Shown one piece after another: positions 1 to 7,366 of a stretch of 22,795 nt of DNA (its first letter is position 1; each line of letters opens with the position of its first letter). Made by a program: the position numbers and the translations under genes. The stretch comes from JAEUSG01 sp964590225 (GTDB taxonomy: Bacteria > Fibrobacterota > OXYB2-FULL-49-7 > JAEUSG01), in NCBI GenBank assembly GCA_964590225.1, contig CAZPWS010000051.1:1-22795 (forward strand), written 5' to 3'. The notes beneath the pieces are model-generated. The model saw nothing but the letters and a program-made list of their open reading frames with translations, ran no database searches and was not told where the DNA came from.

Positions 1-29
1 TGCCAAATCTTTTTCTATTTTCTCGGGAT

Positions 30-1235
30 ATGCTTAAAAAACCAGAAATATCCATGCGCAGCAGGCAGGTACCAAAATCTGCAATCCGTAAACTTATCCC
101 ATTATCCTTGCAGGCAGAGCAGCGGGGAATAAAGGTTCATAAACTCAATATTGGTCAACCCGATGTCGAAACTCCGAAGGAGTTCTGGACGGGAGTAAAA
201 AACTTCAAGGAGAGGGTTCTTGCCTATTCGCCCTCCGAAGGACGGCCAGAGTTTGTTAATTCAATGGTTGAGTACTATCGCCGCAACGGGATTAATGTAA
301 GTAAAGACCAGATTATTACTCTTGCAGGCGGAATCGAGGGTGTTCAGTTCGCATTGCTAACAGTTGCAGAGTCGGGCGACGAAATAATTACGCCGGAGCC
401 CTACTATTCGAATTATGTTGGTGTATCTACCATGACTAATGTCCGATTTGTTCCCATTACTACCACTTCGGAAAATGGCTACCACCTGCCTGATATTAGC
501 GAATTCGAAAAAAAGGTTACAACCAAAACCAAAGCCATTCTGATAACTACGCCCGGGAATCCAACTGGATGTGTATATACGCCAAAAGAGATGGCCGATA
601 TCGCTGCCTTCGCAAAAAAGCATAACCTATTTATCATTTCCGATGAGGTTTACAGGGAGTTTTCGTACGAAGAGGCCCCAGTTACAAGTATAATGCAGAT
701 TGATGGCATTGAAGATCACGCGATACTTATCGACAGCGTTTCAAAACGGTATAGTGCCTGTGGTGCCCGTCTTGGTTGCATCTTAAGCCGTAATGCGGCC
801 TTTATGGAAGCTGTTAAGGGCTATGCCACGGTCAGACTCTCTGCTCCTACTCTCGACCAAATAGGCATTGCCGAGTGCATAAACACACCAAAAGAATATT
901 TTGAACAGGTGCGGAACGATTACCGTGAGCGGCGGGATATTGTTGTCAAAACAATGAACGAGTTAAAAGATGTTTATTGCCCGACTCCTGGCGGTGCTTT
1001 TTATGCAATGGTAAAAATCAACGGGGTTGACACGGAGGATTTCGCGCAATGGCTCCTTACAGATTTTTCCTTTGAAAACGAAACTGTACTTGTTGCCCCT
1101 GGCGCTGGATTTTATGCAACGCAGGGGCTTGGCCGTGACGAAATCCGTCTTGCGTATGTATTAAAAACGGATGAGATGAAAAGAGCCGCGCTTGTGCTAC
1201 AAAGGGCTATTGAATCTTACCGAGAAAAAAAGTGA
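30..1235 (+). CDS. Class I/II PLP-dependent aminotransferase
   Basis: This 401-residue protein is a cytoplasmic fold-type I aminotransferase of the aspartate aminotransferase group. It would move an amino group between an amino acid and a 2-oxo acid using pyridoxal phosphate. Visible family marks are the N-terminal IGQPD segment (41-45), the PGNPTG loop with Asn177, Asp205 in SDEVY, the Schiff-base lysine in SVSKR (Lys239) with Arg247 nearby, and a C-terminal EIRLAY segment that carries the substrate-carboxylate arginine. Length is normal for the family. The ATG at 30 has only a weak CGGGA upstream. An internal ATG at 54 (MRSRQ) is an alternative start. The last codon overlaps the next gene by GTGA, so the two are probably translated together. 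Exact substrate cannot be read from the sequence. Confidence 0.93.
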   Translation: MLKKPEISMRSRQVPKSAIRKLIPLSLQAEQRGIKVHKLNIGQPDVETPKEFWTGVKNFKERVLAYSPSEGRPEFVNSMVEYYRRNGINVSKDQIITLAGGIEGVQFALLTVAESGDEIITPEPYYSNYVGVSTMTNVRFVPITTTSENGYHLPDISEFEKKVTTKTKAILITTPGNPTGCVYTPKEMADIAAFAKKHNLFIISDEVYREFSYEEAPVTSIMQIDGIEDHAILIDSVSKRYSACGARLGCILSRNAAFMEAVKGYATVRLSAPTLDQIGIAECINTPKEYFEQVRNDYRERRDIVVKTMNELKDVYCPTPGGAFYAMVKINGVDTEDFAQWLLTDFSFENETVLVAPGAGFYATQGLGRDEIRLAYVLKTDEMKRAALVLQRAIESYREKK

Positions 1236-3196
1236 ACAGTAAAACAAAGACTTCCATTTTATTAATTCTTGCATTTGTTTTTTCCACCTACGCGCTTGTT
1301 TACACTCCAAGGATATCAATAAAAGGGCAGGACGACTATCACTCCCTTGAGTCGATACTATCAACTGTTATTTCAGACCAAATGACAAATGCCCAAAAAG
1401 CAGAAGCAGTGTGGCGCTTTGTATTATCGGCAACCTTTCACTATAAGGCTCCGGAGGAGGGCTTAATTGATAATAGCCTCAAGTTTGAAATGAATACGCT
1501 TGAGGATCCTGTTAAGCTTCTTAACTCTTATGGCTATGCTTATTGTTTCTCCAATGTGTCAATTTTAACAAAATTATGGGAGGTTGCCGGTTTTGATTCA
1601 ACGCGGACATGGGGTATTGGTGGCCACATGATCGCGGAAGTATTTTACGATGGCGCGTGGCACCATTACGACAGCGACCAAAGTGTTTCTGCTTATTTTA
1701 TCAAGCATGACGGCAAAACAGTAGCATCTGTATCCGATATTATTGAGAGTCCAAATTTTTATATAATCGACCCAAAATATCGGTCAATTCCGCAAATGCC
1801 TTATGATAAAAATCCGATTTATTCTCACGAATCCCGTGCCGTACTTGCAAGCTATTATGCGTCGAAAAACGATAACTATATTCGGGATAGAATTGGCATA
1901 CTAACTCATAGAATGGATTATTACCTCAGAAAGAATGAGGAGCTGACTCTTTACTTTCATCCGACGGGAAAATGGCGACATACCGGTATGGATGTTTCAG
2001 TAATTAATCCGGCGTTAGGCCCTTACGACGCACATGGAACAAGAACCTATGGAAATGGAGTATTTGTTTACAAGCCAGATTTATCTTCTATTGCGGCCGT
2101 GGAAGACGGTCTTCATTCGTACAATAATGTTGTTATAAATAAAGGGATCAGACCGGCAGATCCCTCTAAAATTAGTAAGACTGTAATAAAAGTTCTTTCT
2201 CCATGGGTAATTACTGGCAGACCATTAAGTCCATCTGCTTCTGTCGATAAATATGTCGATTACTGCGATGCGGCCGTTGTTTCTGGGTTTCTAAAAAAAA
2301 CAGAGGACAAATCAGCAAAGAATGGCCCATTACTCTTCTCAATACAAATAAAAACAGAAAAACAGCCAGAATGGCAACATGTTTACTCGCAGCAACGGGA
2401 GGGATATTTCACCGTTGATTTGTCTAAATGGTTTTCTGAGGCTAATTACTACTACGAACTATCCTTTATTTTTGGTAAGGATTCCGGAAATGGATCCATT
2501 GAAGAACTGCAGATTACCACATCAGTTCAGGTTAATCCTGCTTCTCTTCCGCAACTCAAACCAGGCAATAATGAACTGATCTATTCTATGGACGGACCTG
2601 CCGTGGACAAAATATCGGTAGAAAATGGCGCTATAATTGGTCAATGCGTTGAGAAATACATCCATTCAACAGAAAATATTACAGTAACAAATGAGCAAGT
2701 CCGTCGCTTCGTGCAAACCGATAATAAAAAACCTGCGACAATAATTCTTAAACAACTGATGGAGGAGGGTACTGTAATCGACTACTGGTATGAAATGTTG
2801 TTTCACCAGAGAAAAAGTAGTACGGTGACAATAGAAAAAGCGGAGAACAAGACGGAAGAATGGGGTCTTATCGAAAAGAAAGATAAAGTACACCACGACC
2901 ACTGGGCCGAATGGCATTCTAAAATATTTAAGCCATCAACAGGGAATGCAAAAACTGTTTACTATCGCGTTACGCTTAGTGGTGGTTCTGCTTTAGTTTT
3001 GTTTAATGGCGGATACAGATATGCGTATAAGCCACCGGAGGGAAGCATCTCTGTTGAGCAAACGGCCATAATTGACGGAAAAGAGAAAGTTTTTAAATGG
3101 AACTTTAAAGAGCGCAATGGCAAAAAAGAAATTTTGATAGATGGTAAATCAGTTATCAATAAAAGTATCCGTTTTGTCTGTGGAAAACAGCCTTAA
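1232..3196 (+). CDS. Secreted transglutaminase-like (cysteine protease fold) protein
   Basis: This 654-residue protein begins with a hydrophobic signal segment (about residues 7-24), so it is likely exported. Residues about 95-150 look like a transglutaminase-like core: Cys105 in YGYAYCFSN, His132 in GIGGHMIAEV, and Asp147 in a WHHYD segment, the expected Cys-His-Asp order and spacing. The rest (about 200-654) is rich in beta-strand-like segments and I recognise no named domain. The start is GTG at 1232, overlapping the aminotransferase stop as GTGA, which implies translational coupling. Family members may be peptidases, amidases or cross-linking enzymes, so the reaction is unknown. Exported location, catalytic triad and operon with an aminotransferase are what can be said. 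Confidence 0.75.
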   Translation: MNSKTKTSILLILAFVFSTYALVYTPRISIKGQDDYHSLESILSTVISDQMTNAQKAEAVWRFVLSATFHYKAPEEGLIDNSLKFEMNTLEDPVKLLNSYGYAYCFSNVSILTKLWEVAGFDSTRTWGIGGHMIAEVFYDGAWHHYDSDQSVSAYFIKHDGKTVASVSDIIESPNFYIIDPKYRSIPQMPYDKNPIYSHESRAVLASYYASKNDNYIRDRIGILTHRMDYYLRKNEELTLYFHPTGKWRHTGMDVSVINPALGPYDAHGTRTYGNGVFVYKPDLSSIAAVEDGLHSYNNVVINKGIRPADPSKISKTVIKVLSPWVITGRPLSPSASVDKYVDYCDAAVVSGFLKKTEDKSAKNGPLLFSIQIKTEKQPEWQHVYSQQREGYFTVDLSKWFSEANYYYELSFIFGKDSGNGSIEELQITTSVQVNPASLPQLKPGNNELIYSMDGPAVDKISVENGAIIGQCVEKYIHSTENITVTNEQVRRFVQTDNKKPATIILKQLMEEGTVIDYWYEMLFHQRKSSTVTIEKAENKTEEWGLIEKKDKVHHDHWAEWHSKIFKPSTGNAKTVYYRVTLSGGSALVLFNGGYRYAYKPPEGSISVEQTAIIDGKEKVFKWNFKERNGKKEILIDGKSVINKSIRFVCGKQP

Positions 3197-3205
3197 AAAG
3201 AAAAT

Positions 3206-3234
3206 TTGACTTAATTTTTTGTGAGTTATATATT
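3206..3234 (+). promoter_or_regulatory. Sigma-70-type promoter of arsenic operon A
   Basis: TTGACT (3206-3211) is followed after 17 bases by TATATT (3229-3234). Both hexamers and the spacing match a housekeeping promoter, and the expected start of transcription falls near 3241. It sits only about 10 bases after the preceding stop codon. Confidence 0.75.
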
Positions 3235-3237
3235 CCA

Positions 3238-3249
3238 ATATGACCATAT
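3238..3249. promoter_or_regulatory. Putative ArsR operator (ATATG-AC-CATAT dyad)
   Basis: A perfect 5-base inverted repeat, ATATG and CATAT, is separated by AC and lies across the expected transcription start just downstream of the -10 box. Binding here by the ArsR encoded next would block initiation, the usual autoregulation by this family. A wider imperfect arm pair (CAATA 3236-3240, TATTG 3256-3260) surrounds it. Assignment is by position and symmetry only. Confidence 0.5.
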
Positions 3250-3273
3250 AGCCATTATTGATTGGGATGTAAT

Positions 3274-3609
3274 ATGAAAAAGACGATTACAGATTCAAAA
3301 AACGGTACAAAGTATAAAGAACGGGCAAACATCTTTAAGGCGTTGGCCCACCCAACAAGGCTTAGGATATTAGATGAATTGTCAAAAGGTGAAAAATGTG
3401 TTTGCGAACTTATAGGTCTCGGTGATAGCGATCAATCAACAATATCCAAACACCTTGCATTAATGAAATCAGCCAAGATTCTTGAATCTGAACGAAGAGG
3501 TACGCAGGTTATATATAGGCTGAAAATGACCTGTGTTGTCATGTTTCTTTCGTGTATTGACAACTCAATAATTGCCGCTGCTAAAGAGAAAATCAAGGGG
3601 CTTTCATGA
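3274..3609 (+). CDS. arsR: ArsR/SmtB-family metalloregulator (first copy)
   Basis: This 111-residue winged-helix repressor would dissociate from its operator when it binds trivalent arsenic or a related thiophilic ion. Numbering from ATG 3274: the ArsR signature FKALAHPTRLRIL is at 21-33, a CVC metal-binding motif is at 42-44 in the helix where E. coli-type ArsR binds As(III), the recognition helix region STISKHLALM is at 55-64, and the wing is around 71-82. Extra cysteines at 87 and 94 (CVVMFLSC) may form a further site. An in-frame TTG at 3262 is possible, but ATG 3274 has GGGA six bases upstream and is preferred. The stop overlaps the permease start as ATGA, placing it at the head of operon A. 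Confidence 0.9.
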   Translation: MKKTITDSKNGTKYKERANIFKALAHPTRLRILDELSKGEKCVCELIGLGDSDQSTISKHLALMKSAKILESERRGTQVIYRLKMTCVVMFLSCIDNSIIAAAKEKIKGLS

Positions 3610-4904
3610 GTATAAAAGATGAAATCAAGCCATTTTTCTGGCTAATTGGTGGCTTTATTCTCGCATACTATTTACCCTTAGGCACAACCCGTTTTGACAA
3701 TGCAATATTCGAAGCATTTCATCTTGTAAAGTGGTATGCCCGTGAACATGTTCTGCTCTGCCTTGTTCCAGCTTTTTTTATAGCTGGAGCCATTAGTGTT
3801 TTTGTAAGCCAAGCATCCGTGATGAAATATCTGGGTGCAAAAGCGAATAAAGTTCTTGCTTATGGAGTTGCTTCTGTTTCCGGAACGGTACTAGCCGTTT
3901 GTTCATGCACGGTGTTACCACTATTTGCAGGTATATACAAAATGGGAGCAGGAATTGGTCCGGCCACTGCTTTTCTTTACTCTGGCCCAGCTATTAATGT
4001 TCTAGCCATTGTAATGACAGCACGAATCTTAGGTGTGGAAATGGGAATCGCAAGAGCTGTTGGCGCTATTGGCTTTGGTTTGATTATTGGGCTCGTAATG
4101 CAGTTTATTTTCAGAGAAGATGAAGCAAAAAAGATTGCCGTACAAAAAGAGATGCCGGATCCTGAAGGTGTCAGACCTCTTTCCCACACAATCATCTATT
4201 TCGCTTCCATGATAGCCATTCTTGTGTTTGCTAATTTCGGTAAAACCGAATCGACGACAGGAGTTTGGCATGTAATTTATTTAAGCAAATGGATACTGAC
4301 CTCTGTCGCAGGAGTTGTGTTCGCCTTTACCCTTGTTGCTATTATTAAAATAAAATTGTGGAAAGTAATTTTATCTTCATTGGTAGTTGCTTTTCTGGGC
4401 TTAAAATTCGGCAATAATCCTCTTGTTCCTTTTACCATTGGCGCACTTATGCTTTCGTGGATGACTGCAACAGATAAAAATGAAGGCAGTGACTGGTTTT
4501 CTTCCACATGGGGATTTATAAAGCAGATAACACCTCTCTTAATTATGGGTGTTGCGGCTGCCGGCTTCTTTTTGGGGCGCGTAGGTAATGAAGGGGTTAT
4601 TCCATCAGAATGGATTGCAAAACTTGTTGGGGGAAATTCACTGCCTGCTAACTTTTTTGCTTCGATTGTAGGTGCGTTCATGTATCTCGCAACACTCACA
4701 GAAGTTCCGATCATTCAGGGACTCATGGGAAGTGGAATGGGAAAGGGACCGGCTTTAGCGCTTCTATTGGCAGGGCCTGCGCTATCGCTTCAAAGTATGC
4801 TAGTACTCAGCACGATAATGGGTTGGAAAAAGACAGCCGTTTATATCACCCTTGTTGTGGTAATGGCAACGACATCCGGTTTGATGTATGGAAATTTATT
4901 TTAG
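3606..4904 (+). CDS. ArsP/DUF318-type permease
   Basis: This 432-residue integral membrane protein has many hydrophobic segments and belongs to the predicted permease family that includes ArsP, an exporter of trivalent organoarsenicals. The most telling stretch is residues 97-134: a CSC motif (99-101), then LPLFAGIYKMGAGIGP and a FLYSGPAINVLAI segment. A second half around residues 310-420 has a similar TEVPIIQGL...GPALSLQSML pattern, suggesting an internal repeat of two halves. It starts inside the ArsR stop codon (ATGA), so the two are coupled. Substrate is inferred from neighbours: methylated or aromatic arsenicals are likeliest, but this family also has metal-related members. Confidence 0.82.
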   Translation: MSIKDEIKPFFWLIGGFILAYYLPLGTTRFDNAIFEAFHLVKWYAREHVLLCLVPAFFIAGAISVFVSQASVMKYLGAKANKVLAYGVASVSGTVLAVCSCTVLPLFAGIYKMGAGIGPATAFLYSGPAINVLAIVMTARILGVEMGIARAVGAIGFGLIIGLVMQFIFREDEAKKIAVQKEMPDPEGVRPLSHTIIYFASMIAILVFANFGKTESTTGVWHVIYLSKWILTSVAGVVFAFTLVAIIKIKLWKVILSSLVVAFLGLKFGNNPLVPFTIGALMLSWMTATDKNEGSDWFSSTWGFIKQITPLLIMGVAAAGFFLGRVGNEGVIPSEWIAKLVGGNSLPANFFASIVGAFMYLATLTEVPIIQGLMGSGMGKGPALALLLAGPALSLQSMLVLSTIMGWKKTAVYITLVVVMATTSGLMYGNLF

Positions 4905-4913
4905 CTCACTATT

Positions 4914-4972
4914 AGACTCTGTATCGAAAAGATATACGCTTTTTGCGGATATCTTTGACGATTACAGAGTCT
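4914..4972. repeat. Long near-continuous hairpin between permease and redox genes
   Basis: AGACTCTGTA (4914-4923) pairs perfectly with TACAGAGTCT (4963-4972). Inside it TCG (4924-4926) pairs with CGA (4959-4961), AAAGATAT (4928-4935) with ATATCTTT (4949-4956), and CGC (4937-4939) with GCG (4945-4947) around a TTTTT loop. That is 24 pairs, with one bulge (4962), one small internal loop and one A-G mismatch. No strong T-run follows, so it is not a classic intrinsic terminator. It could be an attenuator, an mRNA stability or processing element, or a small repeat element. A 5-pair hairpin TCGGC-CTTA-GCCGA (4977-4990) follows just before the ribosome-binding site AGGAG (4994-4998). Confidence 0.75.
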
Positions 4973-5004
4973 TATTTCGGCCTTAGCCGATTTAGGAGAA
5001 TATC

Positions 5005-5238
5005 ATGAAGAGAATACAAGTACTTGGAACGGGATGTCCAAAATGCAAAAAACTTGCTGAAGCAGCTGACACTGCTGCAAAGGAACTTGGGTTAGAGTAT
5101 GAACTTGTAAAGGTTACGGATATTAACCAGATTATGGATTTTGGTGTTATGATGACACCGGCACTGGCTGTTGATGGGACTGTTAAAGTTGTTGGTCGGG
5201 TTCCTACAGTTGAAGAAATAAAAGGATTAATTAATTAG
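5005..5238 (+). CDS. Small redox-active disulfide protein (TM0996/MTH895 glutaredoxin-like family)
   Basis: This 77-residue cytoplasmic thioredoxin-fold protein has the active site CPKC at residues 11-14, straight after the first beta strand, and the usual TP pair with the cis-proline at 51-52 (MMTPALAVDG). Length is typical of the family, which is often annotated small redox-active disulfide protein 2. It has no signal peptide. An AGGAG lies six bases before the ATG. It is the third gene of operon A, behind the long hairpin. Similar proteins sit beside ArsG-like or CcdA-like membrane proteins in arsenic operons (ArsE-like), so it may supply or receive electrons or arsenic-thiolates for the downstream pair. 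Confidence 0.87.
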   Translation: MKRIQVLGTGCPKCKKLAEAADTAAKELGLEYELVKVTDINQIMDFGVMMTPALAVDGTVKVVGRVPTVEEIKGLIN

Positions 5239-5262
5239 CTTTTTTAAAATAGGGAGAATGCG

Positions 5263-5772
5263 ATGGATCATAAAACAAAAAAAATGGCAAAAAGTATTCT
5301 GATAATTGTGGTTGTTGCATTTGTTTTGGCTGGCATTGCCGCTGGAACCGCAAAAAGTTCAGCAACTAAAATCCCAGAAGACACCACAGCAGCAAAAAAA
5401 GATACTATTGCGACAAAGGTTTCCGAACCTCTTGCTGCTTCACAAACTATTGTCTATTACTTTATGACTACATACCGTTGCAGATCATGCAATTTTATTG
5501 AGAACACTACAAAAGCTGCAATCGAACAAAATTTTGCAGACCAAATTAAAAACGGTAGTATGGTATTTAAAACAATCAATGTTGATGAAAATCAGAACAA
5601 GCACTTTGTTAATAAATATGGTTTATACACAAAAACAGTTGTTGTTTCTTCTGTAAAAAATGGCGAAGAATTAAAGTGGAAGAATCTTGATCAGATCTGG
5701 AACCTCATTGGTCAGGATGAATCATTTAAGGTTTATATTGCTAACGAAATTAAAGCCTTTCTGAAATTGTGA
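5263..5772 (+). CDS. Membrane-anchored extracytoplasmic thioredoxin-like protein
   Basis: This 169-residue protein has an N-terminal membrane anchor or signal segment (about residues 11-30), a low-complexity Ala/Thr/Lys/Ser linker (31-60), and a thioredoxin-like domain from about 61. The CxxC site is CRSC at 73-76, after a strand YYFMTTYR. The downstream VDENQNKHFVNKYGL segment resembles the second strand-helix of thioredoxins. I do not see the usual cis-proline after it (the strand reads TVVVSS), so the fold is somewhat divergent. AGGGAG six bases upstream fixes the ATG at 5263. Its position between a CPKC protein and a CcdA-like protein suggests an ArsF-like component or the periplasmic end of a thiol relay. 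Confidence 0.72.
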   Translation: MDHKTKKMAKSILIIVVVAFVLAGIAAGTAKSSATKIPEDTTAAKKDTIATKVSEPLAASQTIVYYFMTTYRCRSCNFIENTTKAAIEQNFADQIKNGSMVFKTINVDENQNKHFVNKYGLYTKTVVVSSVKNGEELKWKNLDQIWNLIGQDESFKVYIANEIKAFLKL

Positions 5773-5781
5773 AATAAGATA

Positions 5782-6471
5782 ATGGAGAAATTTTTTCTGG
5801 ATTTCTGGATTGCTCTATGGCTTGGTATTACAACTTCAATAAGTCCATGTCCTCTTGCAACTAACATAGCAGCAATTTCATATGTAGGCAGACGCGCCGG
5901 TACAGTGCGCGGAATAATTACCGCTGGACTCCTTTATACGCTTGGAAGAATGATTTCTTATTTGGCAGTCGGTTTTATAGTTACAAAAAGTCTTCTATCG
6001 ATACCTCAGCTTTCCATGTTTCTGCAAACACATATGAATCAGATAATTGGTCCGTTGCTGATTGTTGTCGGTCTTGTACTGTTTGGATTCATAGACTTCA
6101 GCACAGGTGGAGGAGGTTTTACAGAAAAACTCAAGGCAAAAGTAGATAAAGCCGGAGTTTGGGGAGCCTTGATTCTTGGTTTATTATTCGCGCTAACATT
6201 CTGTCCTGTTTCTGCCGCTCTCTTTTTTGGAAGTTTGATTCCCATAGCTGTCCGCCACTCTTCGACATTTATAATCCCATCAATTTATGGCATAGGTACG
6301 GCCGTTCCAGTTCTGGTGTTTGCAATAATCATGGCTTTTAGTGTTAGGGCGGTAGGTAAGGTTTTCAGCAAAATCACTTCCATAGAAATATGGATTCGGA
6401 GGATTATGGCTCTGGTTTTCATCGGTGCCGGTGTTTATATGACACTTGTTCATACGCTGAAATTGCTGTGA
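5782..6471 (+). CDS. CcdA/DsbD-like membrane protein, ArsG-type permease candidate
   Basis: This 229-residue protein has about six membrane segments. Each half opens with a cysteine-proline pair, SPCPL (Cys23) and FCPVS (Cys141), the paired cysteines seen in CcdA/DsbD thiol transporters. The same family contains proteins named as aromatic arsenical efflux permeases (ArsG) found with a thioredoxin-like partner. A glycine-rich loop (GGGG, about 109-112) joins the halves. The gene follows the CRSC protein by nine bases without a good ribosome-binding site, suggesting coupled translation. Either export of trivalent aromatic arsenicals or electron transfer across the membrane fits the context, and the sequence alone does not decide. 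Confidence 0.78.
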   Translation: MEKFFLDFWIALWLGITTSISPCPLATNIAAISYVGRRAGTVRGIITAGLLYTLGRMISYLAVGFIVTKSLLSIPQLSMFLQTHMNQIIGPLLIVVGLVLFGFIDFSTGGGGFTEKLKAKVDKAGVWGALILGLLFALTFCPVSAALFFGSLIPIAVRHSSTFIIPSIYGIGTAVPVLVFAIIMAFSVRAVGKVFSKITSIEIWIRRIMALVFIGAGVYMTLVHTLKLL

Positions 6472-6488
6472 GTCCAAAAAAATAATAA

Positions 6489-6517
6489 TTGGTAGAGATA
6501 TTTTTATTTATTATATT
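6489..6517 (+). promoter_or_regulatory. Sigma-70-type promoter of arsenic operon B
   Basis: TTGGTA (6489-6494) is followed after 17 bases by TATATT (6512-6517), in the 89-base gap between the ArsG-like gene and arsM. This allows operon B to be transcribed separately. Confidence 0.62.
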
Positions 6518-6535
6518 TCGTTATGTGGCGAAATA
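6514..6535. promoter_or_regulatory. Putative ArsR operator overlapping the arsM promoter
   Basis: A perfect 7-base inverted repeat, TATTTCG (6514-6520) and CGAAATA (6529-6535), is separated by eight bases. Its left arm overlaps the -10 box, so a bound repressor would exclude RNA polymerase. Its sequence differs from the dyad before arsR1, suggesting that the two ArsRs may recognise different sites. Confidence 0.55.
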
Positions 6536-6560
6536 AGAACATATAAATCCGGAGAATTTC

Positions 6561-7364
6561 ATGAACCCAATCTCAGTAAAATCAATGGTTAAAAAAAAAT
6601 ACGCTTCAATTGCAACAGGAGGGGGCAGCGGGTGTTGTTCTTCCGGCTGTTGCGGCAGTGGTGAGGTTGACTATTCAATATTTAGCGATGATTATTCCAA
6701 ACTGGATGGCTATGTCCCTGAAGCCGACCTTAACCTTGGCTGCGGAATGCCAACAAAATATGCTGCCATAAAAGAGGGACAGACTGTAGTCGATCTTGGA
6801 TCGGGGGCCGGTAACGACTGTTTTGTGGTTCGCAGAATTGTCGGCGAGACAGGAAATGTCATTGGTCTTGATATGACCGAAGAAATGGTGACCAAGGCAA
6901 AAGAAAACAATAGGAAAATGGGTTATACAAATGTCGATTTTCGCTTAGGTGACATAGAGGACATGCCTATTGAATCCAATATTGCTGATGTTGTAGTCAG
7001 CAACTGCGTGTTAAATCTTGTACCAGATAAAGGAAAAGCTTTTTCTGAAATTTTGCGCATACTCAAGCCTGGTGGCCATTTTTGCGTCTCTGACATCGTA
7101 ATTAAGGGTGAGATGCCGGAGAAACTAAAACGAGTTGCTGAACTGTACGCAGGCTGTATTTCAGGAGCACTTGCAAAGAGTGAATATCTTGATATAATTA
7201 GTTCCACAGGTTTTGAGAGTGTTAGCATCGAAAGTGAAAAAGAATACCATATACCAGATGAAGTATTAGCCGAATACATGGATATAAATGCGTTGCAGAA
7301 TTTTCGAAAGAGTAATGTTAAAGTACTAAGCATAACGGTTGTTGCAAAAAAACCGAAGGGATGA
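6561..7364 (+). CDS. arsM: Arsenite S-adenosylmethionine methyltransferase
   Basis: This 267-residue cytoplasmic enzyme would methylate As(III) with SAM to mono-, di- and trimethylated arsenic. The SAM-binding motif DLGSGAGND is at 78-86 and the acidic strand end is GLD at 102-104. Three cysteines lie where As(III) ligands of ArsM are expected: Cys61 (NLGCG), Cys149 (SNCVLNL) and Cys199 (AGCISGA). A cysteine-rich N-terminal patch, GCCSSGCC (24-31), adds two CC pairs. A GGAG (6551-6554) lies six bases before the ATG. The TGA stop overlaps a downstream ATG as ATGA. It leads operon B. Its methylated products are plausible cargo for the organoarsenical permease of operon A. Confidence 0.95.
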   Translation: MNPISVKSMVKKKYASIATGGGSGCCSSGCCGSGEVDYSIFSDDYSKLDGYVPEADLNLGCGMPTKYAAIKEGQTVVDLGSGAGNDCFVVRRIVGETGNVIGLDMTEEMVTKAKENNRKMGYTNVDFRLGDIEDMPIESNIADVVVSNCVLNLVPDKGKAFSEILRILKPGGHFCVSDIVIKGEMPEKLKRVAELYAGCISGALAKSEYLDIISSTGFESVSIESEKEYHIPDEVLAEYMDINALQNFRKSNVKVLSITVVAKKPKG

Positions 7365-7366
7365 TT

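Noticed and set aside
4277..4714. A 145-codon antisense frame inside the permease gene.
   Set aside because: It lies wholly opposite a clear membrane protein, has no recognisable domain and no supporting start signal.
4957..4969. The 13-base word GACGATTACAGAG is shared with 21533-21545.
   Set aside because: A few chance pairs of this length are expected in a window of this size, and the surroundings differ, so I do not call it a repeat element.
6923..7333. A 136-codon antisense frame in arsM.
   Set aside because: It is a shadow of a well supported gene, rich in Ser/Thr/Leu as expected of reversed coding sequence.
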